Assembly (NCBI GenBank): GCA_035259205.1
Contig: DATFWO010000376.1
Span: 1-10,810 of the forward strand
Reading direction: 5' to 3'
DNA from: SG8-41 sp035259205
GTDB taxonomy: Bacteria; Pseudomonadota; Gammaproteobacteria; Burkholderiales; SG8-41
Length of the DNA: 10,810 nt
Part shown: positions 1 through 6,861 of the stretch, piece after piece
Numbering within the stretch: position 1 is the first letter of the stretch
Layout of the letters: every line of letters begins with the position of its first letter
Notes under the pieces: generated by a model
Databases searched by the model: none
Seen by the model: only the letters and a program-made list of their open reading frames with translations
What the model was told of the DNA's origin: nothing
Translations under genes and position numbers: made by a program

Positions 1-1
1 C

Positions 2-769
2 GATACGGGCGTGACACCGTACGGCGGCGGAACCTGGGCGTCGCGCGGCGCGGGCATCGGCGGCGAGGCGGTGCTCCAGAGCGGCAAGCTCCTGCGCGCG
101 AACATACTCGAGGTCGCGTCGGCGATCCTGGAATCGAGCGGCGAGATGCTCGACGTGCGCGAGAACAACGTCGTCGATATCCGCACTGGTGAAGTGAAGT
201 TGAGCCTTGCGGAACTTGGCCGCGTCGCGTATTTCCGCCCCGATACGCTGCCGGTGAATTTCCAGTCCGAGCTGATGGTTACGCGCCACTACACGCCGCG
301 CGATTACGGTTTTGCGTTCACCAACGGCTTTCAGGCCTCGCTCGTGGAAGTGGATACCGATACCGGTTTCGTGCAGCTCATCAGGCACTGGTGCGTCGAG
401 GACTGCGGCACGATCGTGAATCCCATGCTCGTGGACGAGCAGATCCGCGGCGGCATCGTGCAGGGCATAGGCGCGGCGCTCTTCGAGCACTGCATCTACA
501 GCCCCGAAGGACAGCTCTTGAACGGCAACATGGCCGACTACCTCGTTCCGATGGCGGGCGAGATGCCGGACATCGTCGTCGCGCACGTTACGACGCCGAC
601 CGGAACCTCGGAGCTGGGCGCCAAAGGCGCGGGCGAAGCCGGAACCGCGGGTGCCCCGGCGGCCGTGATGAACGCGATCAACGATGCCCTGCGACCGTTC
701 AACGCGCGCGTTACGGCTCAGCCGGCCACGCCGGAGCGGATCCTGAAGGCGCTCGGCAAGGTAAAGTGA
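2..769 (+). CDS. Xanthine dehydrogenase-family molybdopterin-binding subunit, C-terminal part (5' truncated by window)
   Basis: This is the last 255 codons of a large subunit of a molybdenum hydroxylase (xanthine dehydrogenase / CO dehydrogenase CoxL superfamily; full length is usually about 750-800 residues). The reading frame is already open at base 2, so the gene begins upstream. Visible motifs are GGGTWASRGAGIGG near the start of the fragment, DCGTIVNPMLVDEQIRGG followed by VQGIGAALFE, and near the end GAKGAGEAG. The Glu of the last motif (codon 635-637) matches the conserved active-site glutamate of the family. The cysteine region that would separate CO dehydrogenase from other hydroxylases lies outside the window, so the substrate cannot be read. 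Its 2Fe-2S and FAD partners are presumably upstream. The TGA stop at 767-769 sits at the edge of a heptamer array. It converges with the Bug gene at 889-1881. Confidence 0.9.
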   Translation, partial: DTGVTPYGGGTWASRGAGIGGEAVLQSGKLLRANILEVASAILESSGEMLDVRENNVVDIRTGEVKLSLAELGRVAYFRPDTLPVNFQSELMVTRHYTPRDYGFAFTNGFQASLVEVDTDTGFVQLIRHWCVEDCGTIVNPMLVDEQIRGGIVQGIGAALFEHCIYSPEGQLLNGNMADYLVPMAGEMPDIVVAHVTTPTGTSELGAKGAGEAGTAGAPAAVMNAINDALRPFNARVTAQPATPERILKALGKVK

Positions 770-892
770 CTGATACGTGATACTGCGTGGCTGATAGAGC
801 GGACCTACAAATCACGCCGTAGCAATCACGCTCTTCCAGTCACGCATCAATAGTCACGCATCAATAGTCACGCCTCAGTAGTCACGCCTCAG
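767..892. repeat. Heptamer-based tandem repeat array between two convergent genes
   Basis: The gap between the convergent genes is almost wholly short repeats. At 840-892 a 14-bp unit, tcacgcatcaatag, is repeated about 3.8 times (840-853 and 854-867 identical; 868-881 and 882-892 are variants with ctcag). It resolves into alternating 7-mers, gtcacgc plus atcaata/ctcagta. At 767-800 related 7-mers run in the opposite sense (TGATACG, TGATACT, CTGATAG type), so the two halves are loosely inverted. The array overlaps both stop codons: TGA at 767-769 on plus, and TGA at 891-889 on minus. I see no classical GC stem with a T-run, so any transcription terminator would have to come from the repeats. 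Confidence 0.85.
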
Positions 893-1881
893 TCGAGCTT
901 CAGGCCGATGCTCTTTACCAGATCGCGGTTGACGCTCATGTCCGCGCGCAGCGTCTTGTCGAGGTCGCCAGGCGTGCCGCCCGCGGCGGTCAGGTCGATC
1001 TCCGAGAACTTCGACCGCACGTCGGGCGCCGCCAGCGCCTTGCCGATCTCCGCGTTGAGCCGCGCGACGATCTCCCTGGGCGTTCCCTTCGGAACGAACA
1101 CGCCCTGCCAGGGAATGTATTCGGCGTCGGGATAGCTCTGCGTTAGCGGTGGGACGCCGGGCAGCGCGTCCTTCGACGGGTAGCCGGTCATCGCCAGAGC
1201 GAGCACCCGGCCGCCCGCGATGTGCTGGCGCACCAGTCCGATGCCGATGTTGAAGGCGCTGACCTCGCCGGCGACGAGCGCCTGTACCGCGGGGCTCGTG
1301 CCCTTGTACGGTACGTGCACGAGGGCGATGCCCGCCTTGCGCTGGAACAGCTCCATCATGAGATGCGTAGGGTGGCCGTTCCCGCCGCTCGCGTAGGTAA
1401 TCTGCTTCGGGCGCGCTTTCGCCAGGGCGACGAAATCCTTCAGCGTTTTCGCACCCAGGGACGGGTGGACCACCAGCACCTCGCTGACCTTGACCAGCAT
1501 GATCACCGGGTCGAAGTCGCGCAGCGGGTCGTAGGCGACCTTCGAATAGAGGAAGGGATTCACCACCATGATCGTGTTGACGGCGTTAATCAGCGTATAG
1601 CCGTCAGGCGGCGATTTCGCCACGAGCTCGGCCGCGATCACGCCGTTCGCGCCCGGGCGGTTGTCGACGATGAACTGCTGGCCGAGCGCCTCGCCGACTT
1701 TGCCGAATACGAGTCTCGCGACGGTGTCGTTGAGCGAGCCGGCCGCGTTTCCTACGAGCACGCGCACGGGCTTCGCCGGGTAGCCCTGCCCGATCGCGCG
1801 CACGGGCTGCAGGGCGAAGAGCACGCCCGCGGCCAGCACGCCGGCCAAGGCCCGCAAAGACGTCCCGCACGAATCATTCAT
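889..1881 (-). CDS. Bug/TctC-family tripartite tricarboxylate transporter substrate-binding protein
   Basis: This is a 330-residue periplasmic binding protein of the Bug family, which binds small, often carboxylated ligands for TctAB-type transport or signalling. The start at 1881 is preferred over in-frame GTG 1902 and ATG 1887 because GAGGA lies 6 nt upstream. It gives a normal signal peptide with a hydrophobic stretch at about residues 10-27 and cleavage around residues 29-31, before QGYPAKP. Family motifs are NRPGANG, PDGYTL, YDPLRDFDPV, HPTHLMMELF, HVPYKGTSPAVQALVAGEV and the C-terminal GVFVPKGTP region. The first ligand loop is divergent: GNAAGSLNDTVAR replaces the usual PFPPGGxxD pattern, although the Asp is kept. 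It follows the dioxygenase gene on the same strand after 62 bp, so co-transcription is likely and a role in taking up a related substrate is inferred. No TctA or TctB gene is nearby. Confidence 0.93.
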   Translation of the reverse strand: MNDSCGTSLRALAGVLAAGVLFALQPVRAIGQGYPAKPVRVLVGNAAGSLNDTVARLVFGKVGEALGQQFIVDNRPGANGVIAAELVAKSPPDGYTLINAVNTIMVVNPFLYSKVAYDPLRDFDPVIMLVKVSEVLVVHPSLGAKTLKDFVALAKARPKQITYASGGNGHPTHLMMELFQRKAGIALVHVPYKGTSPAVQALVAGEVSAFNIGIGLVRQHIAGGRVLALAMTGYPSKDALPGVPPLTQSYPDAEYIPWQGVFVPKGTPREIVARLNAEIGKALAAPDVRSKFSEIDLTAAGGTPGDLDKTLRADMSVNRDLVKSIGLKLD

Positions 1882-1887
1882 GGGCAT

Positions 1888-1892
1888 TCCTC
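1888..1892 (-). promoter_or_regulatory. Ribosome binding site that fixes the Bug gene start
   Basis: GAGGA on the minus strand lies 6 nt before ATG 1881. The two longer in-frame starts (ATG 1887, GTG 1902) have no usable site, because GAGGA would directly abut or lie downstream of them. This supports a protein beginning MNDSCGTS. Confidence 0.7.
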
Positions 1893-1918
1893 GACGATCC
1901 ACTGCGCAGCAGCAGAGG

Positions 1919-1939
1919 AGTCACCAGTCGCGAATCACC
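1919..1939 (-). repeat. Heptamer repeat (three units) between dioxygenase and Bug genes
   Basis: Three in-phase 7-mers, read on the minus strand as GGTGATT, CGCGACT and GGTGACT, begin 4 nt after the TGA stop of the dioxygenase gene. They are the same family as the larger array at 7802-7884 and, like it, read GTGAYT in the sense of the upstream gene. Confidence 0.8.
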
Positions 1940-1943
1940 GAAA

Positions 1944-2852
1944 TCAAACCCGCGCGGCATCGGCGGCCGAGGTCACCTGCTGCCGCTTCCCGCCGGCGGG
2001 CTTGAGCACGAACTCGTAGCTCGCCTCGCAAAACGGCGCCTTGAGACCGACCTTGCGCGCCGCTTCTTCCGAATTGTTGCGCCTGAAGTCCACCACCAGC
2101 GAGTTCTTGACGCCGAACACGGCATCGGACTCGAGATAGGGATCGCCCTCCACGAAGAGGTGCGTCACCACTGTCTCATAGCTGGGCGCGGTCACGATGA
2201 AGTGCAGGTGTGCCGGGCGCATGGGATGGCGCCCCATGCGGTCGAGAATCTGCCCCACCGGGCCGTCGGTGGGAACGGGATACGCAGTCGGCTTGATGGT
2301 GCGGAACCGGAATCCGCCTTCTGCGTCGGCGCGGAGCTTCGCGCGCAGTTGCCGCCCGCCGGTGTCGGCGAGCTGCACGTCGTACCAGCCTTCGGTGTTG
2401 GACTGCCACATGTCGAGCAGCGCGCCGGGGATCGGCTTGCCGTCGGTCGAGAGCACCCTGCCCGATACGTAAGTCGGCTCGCCGTCCCACCCCTTCGCCA
2501 TGTCGCCGCCGTTCTCGATTTCGGGCGCGCCGTGAACGTAGAACGGTCCGAGCACGGTGTTTTCCGTCGCACCGGCGCCGCGGCGATGGTTGATCGCGTC
2601 CACCAGCATCGATACGCCGAGCACGTCCGAGAGCAGGATGTATTCCTGGCGCTTCGCATCGCACTTCTGTCCGGTGGCCGTGAGGAACTTGATCGCCTCG
2701 AACCACTCCTCCTCGGTGAGCTCCACCTCGCGCACGAACGCATGCACGTGCCGGATGAGGCTCGTCATTACCTCCTTGAAGCGGGGATCGGTGGTCTTCG
2801 CGAGCCGCGCCACGACAGCGTCGGACAGGTTGGCTTCGGTGAGGTTGCGCAT
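1944..2852 (-). CDS. Intradiol ring-cleavage dioxygenase, hydroxyquinol 1,2-dioxygenase-like
   Basis: This is a 302-residue non-haem Fe(III) dioxygenase that inserts O2 between adjacent ring hydroxyls. The closest family I recognise is hydroxyquinol 1,2-dioxygenase, which makes maleylacetate from 1,2,4-trihydroxybenzene. Residues 1-95 form the helical N-terminal domain of catechol-type enzymes; the beta-sandwich follows. All four iron ligands are visible: Tyr157 (MWQSNTEGWYDVQ), Tyr191 (PTAYPVPTDGP), and His215 and His217 (RPAHLHF). PYLESDAVFGVKNSLVVDF is also typical of this branch. The start at 2852 (MRNLTEAN) has AAGGA 6 nt upstream; the frame extends to 2894 but lacks that support and the homologous sequence begins here. 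It is divergent from the molybdenum hydroxylase genes and upstream of a Bug gene. Catechol or chlorocatechol as substrate remains possible. No maleylacetate reductase is in the window. Confidence 0.92.
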   Translation of the reverse strand: MRNLTEANLSDAVVARLAKTTDPRFKEVMTSLIRHVHAFVREVELTEEEWFEAIKFLTATGQKCDAKRQEYILLSDVLGVSMLVDAINHRRGAGATENTVLGPFYVHGAPEIENGGDMAKGWDGEPTYVSGRVLSTDGKPIPGALLDMWQSNTEGWYDVQLADTGGRQLRAKLRADAEGGFRFRTIKPTAYPVPTDGPVGQILDRMGRHPMRPAHLHFIVTAPSYETVVTHLFVEGDPYLESDAVFGVKNSLVVDFRRNNSEEAARKVGLKAPFCEASYEFVLKPAGGKRQQVTSAADAARV

Positions 2853-2870
2853 GGTCCTTCCTTGGAAAAA

Positions 2871-2891
2871 GGTGACTGGTGACGGGTGGTC
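2871..2891 (+). repeat. Heptamer repeat in the dioxygenase leader
   Basis: Three 7-mers, GGTGACT, GGTGACG and GGTGGTC, lie 18-38 bp upstream of the dioxygenase start. They would be transcribed in its 5' untranslated region (as the complementary strand) if the minus-strand TATAAT box is used. Unlike most arrays here, this one is antisense to the gene next to it. Confidence 0.7.
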
Positions 2892-2919
2892 CACATTATA
2901 GGCCCCGCCATCATATAAT
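2890..2919 (+). promoter_or_regulatory. Putative sigma-70-type promoter for the molybdenum hydroxylase genes
   Basis: A perfect TATAAT stands at 2914-2919 in otherwise GC-rich DNA. At 18 bp spacing, TCCACA (2890-2895) matches 4 of 6 bases of TTGACA. Transcription would start near 2926, leaving about 47 nt before ATG 2973. The -10 box forms a perfect 6-bp dyad with ATTATA at 2895-2900 (13-bp spacer), so the site could also bind a regulator. No regulator gene is present in the window. Confidence 0.5.
2895..2900 (-). promoter_or_regulatory. Putative -10 box of the divergent dioxygenase promoter
   Basis: On the minus strand this reads TATAAT, 42 bp upstream of the dioxygenase start codon. I find no good -35 match at 16-18 bp, so use as a promoter would need an activator or may not occur. 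It overlaps the -35 region of the opposing promoter, so the two directions could compete or be coordinately switched. Confidence 0.4.
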
Positions 2920-2972
2920 CCGCGAGGTTCCGCATCACCCGTTGCGTGTCGCGAATACCCCGTTCAACCAGA

Positions 2973-3455
2973 ATGCTCATCAAGCTCAGAGTCAACGGCG
3001 ACCCGGTCGAAGTCAACATCAAGTCCGGCGACCGCCTGCTCCTCGACGTCCTGCGCGAGGATCTCAAGCTGACCGGCACCAAGGTCGGCTGCGGGATCGG
3101 CGCGTGCGGCATCTGCACCGTCATCCTGGACGGCGAGCCGATCGCCTCGTGCCTGCAGCTCGCCGCCCTCTGCGAGGGTGCGGAGGTGCGCACCATCGAG
3201 GGACTGGCCGGCGCCGGGGAGCTTCATCCCGTGCAGCAGGCGTTCGTCAACCGTTCCGCGCTGCAATGCGGGATCTGCATCCCCGGTCACGTCATGGCGG
3301 CCTGCGCCCTGATTGAGAAGAACCCGCGACCGAGTGAGGATGAAATCAAGGCGAGCGTGGACAGCGTCTACTGTCGGTGCACGGGCTACGTACGTATCGT
3401 GGAGGCCTACCGCGAGGCGATTCGCCTGACTCAACAAGCACCCAGAAGAGCCTAA
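2973..3455 (+). CDS. Molybdenum hydroxylase small subunit, (2Fe-2S)-binding (CoxS/XdhC-type iron-sulfur protein)
   Basis: This 160-residue electron-transfer subunit passes electrons from the molybdenum site to FAD in xanthine dehydrogenase-family hydroxylases. The N-terminal plant-ferredoxin domain holds one cluster (Cys40, 45, 48 and 60, in GCGIGACGICTV and ASC). The C-terminal helical domain holds the second (Cys99 and 102 in QCGICIPG; Cys134 and 136 in YCRCTGY). All eight ligands are present and the length is normal. ATG 2973 is chosen because the family begins as MLIKLRVNG; a GTG at 2946 in the same frame adds nine unlike residues. Neither start has a clear ribosome site. The gene is first in the plus-strand series and lies 126 bp before the large fused subunit, its obvious partner. 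The gap between them holds an inverted repeat. Confidence 0.93.
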   Translation: MLIKLRVNGDPVEVNIKSGDRLLLDVLREDLKLTGTKVGCGIGACGICTVILDGEPIASCLQLAALCEGAEVRTIEGLAGAGELHPVQQAFVNRSALQCGICIPGHVMAACALIEKNPRPSEDEIKASVDSVYCRCTGYVRIVEAYREAIRLTQQAPRRA

Positions 3456-3464
3456 TTTCGAATG

Positions 3465-3572
3465 AGCCGCAGATACACGCAGATACACGCGGATAGTTCG
3501 AGAACCCGAGCGTCGCTTTCATGAGGACGGCTTTCGTATTTCATCTGCGTTTATCGGCATTTATCAGCGGCT
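3465..3572. repeat. Imperfect inverted repeat (31-bp arms) between hydroxylase subunit genes
   Basis: The left arm at 3465-3495 and the reverse complement of the right arm at 3542-3572 agree at 24 of 31 positions, separated by a 46-bp loop. The left arm contains two direct copies of agatacacgc (3471-3480 and 3481-3490). The right arm has degenerate tttatc-gc copies. It resembles the dispersed CGCAGATAAACGCAGAT type of repeat seen in many environmental bacteria, and is different from the heptamers elsewhere in the window. It begins 10 nt after the small-subunit stop and ends 9 nt before the large-subunit ATG. In RNA it could form a long stem affecting stability, termination or translation of the downstream gene, which has no visible Shine-Dalgarno sequence. 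Confidence 0.8.
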
Positions 3573-3581
3573 AATCAATTC

Positions 3582-6500
3582 ATGGCTCCTAACGACGATT
3601 CCTCCTCGCGCAGCTTCACCGTCGTTGGGAAGGATGTACCTCGCACCGACGCGGTGCCCAAGGTCACCGGGGCGGCGCAATACGTCGCCGACCTCAACTT
3701 CCCCGGCATGCTGCACGCGGCGGTGCTGCGCAGCCCGCACCCGCATGCGCGCATCAAGGCGCTGGACACGAGCGCGGCGGAGGCCACGCCCGGCGTGAAA
3801 GCCGTCGCGACGGGCGCGGACACGGCAAGGCGCAAGTGGGGCGCGTTCCGGCCCGATCTGTATCCGCTCGCCATCGGCAAGGTGCGCTACGTGGGAGACG
3901 AGATCGCAGCGGTGGCTGCGATCGATGCCGCAACCGCGCGCGCCGCCGTCGACCGCATCATGGTCGAGTACGAGGTCCTTCCCGCCGTGCTCTCCCTCGA
4001 CCAGGCTCTGTCGGAAGGCGCGCCGCTCGTGCACGACGACGCCCCGGGCAACGTCGCGCACCAGTTCGGCTTCGAGCGCGGCGACGTGGACGCCGGCTTC
4101 AAGTCCTCCGACGTGGTGGTGGAAGGCACCTGGGAATCCGTCCGCCAGTGGCATACGGCGCTGGAAACCATAGGCTGCGTCGCGTCGTGGGCGAGCGGAC
4201 GCGCCACGATGTGGTGCAATACCCAGACCCCGTTTCTCGCGCGCGGCCGCTACGCGACCGCGCTCGGTGTGCCCGAATCGCAGGTGCGCGTCATCCAGAC
4301 CGAAGTCGGCGGCGGTTTTGGCGGCAAGTCCGGCGACGACAACGCTTCGGTGATCTGCGCCCTCCTCGCGAAAAAGAGCGGCCGGCCGGTAAAGCTCATC
4401 CACACGCGCGAAGAAGAATTCCTCGCGAGCCACCCGCGCATGCCGATGCGCTACTGGGTGCGGCTCGGCTTCTCGCGCGACGGGCGCATCCGGGCGAAGG
4501 AAATCAGGATGTGGGCGGACAACGGCGCCTACACCGGCAAATCGCAGGCGATCCTGGGCGCGGCGACGGTCCGGCACGACGCCTTATACCAATATCCCGC
4601 GGTGCGCGCCGACTCGACCCTGGTCTACACGAACCTCGTTCCGACCGGCGCCTTCCGGGGTTTCGGCAATCCTTCGGCGGACTGGGCCGTGGAGCAGGCC
4701 TGGGATCTCGCCGCAGAGAAGCTCGGCATCGACATCCTGGATCTCCTGCGCATGAATGCCATGGACCCCGGCGGGCGCTCGCCGCACAACCACAAGATCA
4801 CGAGCTGCGAGCTGAAGCAGTGCATAGATCGAGCCGCGTCCATGATCGGGTGGCGTGCGAAGCACAAGGCGAAGAGGCCGAATACCGGCTTGGGCATAGG
4901 CTGCAGCGTTCACGTGAACGGGCGCCGCAGCTTCGGCGACTGGGACGGCTCGTCGGCGATTGTGCGGCTGAACGAGGACGGCCGCGCGACCGTTATCACC
5001 GGCGAGGGCGAGATCGGACAGGGCAATCTCACTGTGCTGCGGCAGATCGCTGCGGAAGCGCTCGGTCTTGCCTACGAGGAAGTGGACATCACCCGCCCTG
5101 ACACCGACGTGCAGCCGCACGCGCTCGGCGCGCTGGCGAGCCGCCTCACCTACGTTGCGGGCAACGCCGTGCAGCGCGCCGCAGAGGCGGCCCGCGGGCA
5201 ACTCGTTGCTGCCGCAGCGGTGCAGATGAAGCTTGCGCCGGAGGACCTCACGATCATCAACGGCCAGATCGGGCCGCGCCAGGGCTCGGAGACGCAGTTC
5301 AAGCCGGTCGGAGCGGTCGTGCGCGCTCACATCTATCAGCCGAACGGCCAGCCGATCATCGGCGTCGGATCGTTCGACAATCCTTCCGAGTTTCCGGACC
5401 ACAGCCGCTACGGGAACGAATCCGGCGCGTACAACTTCGCCGCCCAGGCCGCGGAGGTCGAGGTCGATCCGGAAACGGGACAGGTGAACCTGCTGGAGGT
5501 CGCCTGCGCCGTCGATTGCGGCACGGTCATCCATCCCGCGGCTGCCGAAGGCCAGGTCCAGGGCGCGGTCACGCAGGGCATCGGCCTCGCGCTGACCGAG
5601 TATTTCGACTGGTACAACGGCGCGCCCACCGATCCGCAGCTCAAGGATTACCCGCTGCCCGGCGCGGCGACGATGCCCAGGCTCCATGTCGCGTTCGCGG
5701 ATTCCTACGAGCCGAGCGGCCCGTACGGAGCGAAAGGCCTGGGAGAGATCGGCCTCGACGCCGTGCCCGCAGCGATCGCCAATGCGATCGCCGACGCGGT
5801 CGGCGTGCGCATCACGAGCCTTCCGATTACTTCGGAGAAAATCCACCGGGCATTGCATCCGGAGTTGTACGCCGGGGAAAAATCCGCTCCGCCCGCCGAG
5901 CCCAGGGGCAGCTACTGGACACGGCTTTCCGGCGGCAAGCCGTCGGGCGCCCGCCCCGCGCCCGCCGATGTGGTCTTCCCGGAAACGGTCGAAGAAGCGG
6001 TCGCCCTGCTCGCGCCGGGCGATGCCATGATCGTGTGCGGCGGGACGGCGCACGCGCTGCGCCGCGAGCGCTCGGGCTTCCCTTTCGCGAAGCGGCTGAT
6101 CGCCATCAGGCGCATACCCGAGCTCGCGGGTCTCTCGATCGACGCGACGGGCGTCCTGCACATGGGCGCGACCGTGCACCAGGAAGCGCTCTACCAGCAT
6201 GCGCGGCTCCGCCGCGACTGGCCGGCGATAGAGGACGCACTGGAAGCCGTAGGCCACACGCGCATCAGGCGCATGATCACGGTCGGAGGCAGCATCGGCC
6301 CGCTGATCGGCGGCTTCGACCTTCCCGTTGCCCTCCTCGCGCTTCAGACGCGCGTAAACGTCGCAGGAACCAAGGGGCGGCGCACGGTCCCCCTGGACGA
6401 GGCCTTCGAGAGGCGCTTCACGAAGGACGAGATGGTGGTGAGCGTAGAGGTCGAGCCGACTCCGACGCGCACCGGCTCGAGCTTTCTCAAGTACATGGCG

Positions 6501-6812
6501 CGCGCGGTCCTCGAAATACCGACCGTCAATACCGCTGCGGCCGTCGGGCTGGACGCGAACGGGCTCTGCACCCGTGCGCGCGTGGTCGTGGGCGCCGTGA
6601 GCTGGAAACCGATCATCCTCGACCTCGAGCCCCTGGCCGGCAGGCGCCTCACGCCTGAAATGCTGCGGGAGGCGGTGCAGCCGGTGCGCGCGCTTGCCCA
6701 GCCGATGCCGGACGTGCGCGGTTCCGTCATCTACAAGCGGGAGATGGCCGTCGAGTTTGCCGCGCGCGCGCTGATCACGGCTTGGCGCCGCGCGGCAAAG
6801 AGTGACTGGTGA
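3582..6812 (+). CDS. Fused molybdenum hydroxylase: molybdopterin-binding large subunit + FAD-binding medium subunit
   Basis: This 1076-residue xanthine dehydrogenase-family enzyme carries two normally separate subunits in one chain. Residues about 12-765 are the molybdopterin subunit: the aldehyde-oxidase a/b hammerhead comes first, then QTEVGGGFGGKSGDD (240-253), GAFRGFGNPSADWAVE (357-371), GEGEIGQGN (474-482) and GAKGLGEIG (716-724) with the expected catalytic Glu722. The position that is Cys in form I CO dehydrogenase is in GAFRG here, so it is not that enzyme. After a Pro/Gly/Ser-rich linker (about 766-795), residues 796-1076 are an FAD domain with CGGTAHAL (819-826) in place of AGGTxL, TVGGSIG (900-906) in place of TIGGN, and the C-terminal flavoprotein domain. 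With the small subunit upstream it would make a complete Fe-S/Mo/FAD enzyme. The substrate is unknown; aldehydes, N-heterocycles or aromatic compounds are possible. There is no clear ribosome site. The final residues SDW and the TGA stop are written in a heptamer array. Confidence 0.93.
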   Translation: MAPNDDSSSRSFTVVGKDVPRTDAVPKVTGAAQYVADLNFPGMLHAAVLRSPHPHARIKALDTSAAEATPGVKAVATGADTARRKWGAFRPDLYPLAIGKVRYVGDEIAAVAAIDAATARAAVDRIMVEYEVLPAVLSLDQALSEGAPLVHDDAPGNVAHQFGFERGDVDAGFKSSDVVVEGTWESVRQWHTALETIGCVASWASGRATMWCNTQTPFLARGRYATALGVPESQVRVIQTEVGGGFGGKSGDDNASVICALLAKKSGRPVKLIHTREEEFLASHPRMPMRYWVRLGFSRDGRIRAKEIRMWADNGAYTGKSQAILGAATVRHDALYQYPAVRADSTLVYTNLVPTGAFRGFGNPSADWAVEQAWDLAAEKLGIDILDLLRMNAMDPGGRSPHNHKITSCELKQCIDRAASMIGWRAKHKAKRPNTGLGIGCSVHVNGRRSFGDWDGSSAIVRLNEDGRATVITGEGEIGQGNLTVLRQIAAEALGLAYEEVDITRPDTDVQPHALGALASRLTYVAGNAVQRAAEAARGQLVAAAAVQMKLAPEDLTIINGQIGPRQGSETQFKPVGAVVRAHIYQPNGQPIIGVGSFDNPSEFPDHSRYGNESGAYNFAAQAAEVEVDPETGQVNLLEVACAVDCGTVIHPAAAEGQVQGAVTQGIGLALTEYFDWYNGAPTDPQLKDYPLPGAATMPRLHVAFADSYEPSGPYGAKGLGEIGLDAVPAAIANAIADAVGVRITSLPITSEKIHRALHPELYAGEKSAPPAEPRGSYWTRLSGGKPSGARPAPADVVFPETVEEAVALLAPGDAMIVCGGTAHALRRERSGFPFAKRLIAIRRIPELAGLSIDATGVLHMGATVHQEALYQHARLRRDWPAIEDALEAVGHTRIRRMITVGGSIGPLIGGFDLPVALLALQTRVNVAGTKGRRTVPLDEAFERRFTKDEMVVSVEVEPTPTRTGSSFLKYMARAVLEIPTVNTAAAVGLDANGLCTRARVVVGAVSWKPIILDLEPLAGRRLTPEMLREAVQPVRALAQPMPDVRGSVIYKREMAVEFAARALITAWRRAAKSDW

Positions 6813-6861
6813 CTGGTGACTGGTCGTCTTCATCCCTCGTCCCTCATTCTTCATTCCTTGC
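6802..6861 (+). repeat. Composite heptamer array spanning gene end, GTG starts and signal-peptide codons
   Basis: Three copies of GTGACTG (6802, 6809, 6816) are followed by in-phase pyrimidine-rich 7-mers: tcttcat (6827-6833), ccctcgt (6834-6840), ccctcat (6841-6847), tcttcat (6848-6854) and tccttgc (6855-6861). The second part is the reverse complement of the GATGAGG-type units at 9031-9072. The array contains the last codons and stop of the fused hydroxylase, and the start and signal-peptide codons of the next Bug gene. Confidence 0.88.

Noticed and set aside
770..888. Rho-independent terminator between convergent genes
   Set aside because: Only short, distant complementary stretches (gcgtg and cacgc) and no T-run; the sequence is better described as heptamer repeat.
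3465..3572. Insertion sequence or transposon end
   Set aside because: No transposase frame or flanking target duplication is visible; the element is only about 108 bp and fully explained as an inverted repeat.
3582..6812. Form I aerobic CO dehydrogenase (CoxL)
   Set aside because: The active-site loop reads GAFRGFG and lacks the characteristic cysteine.
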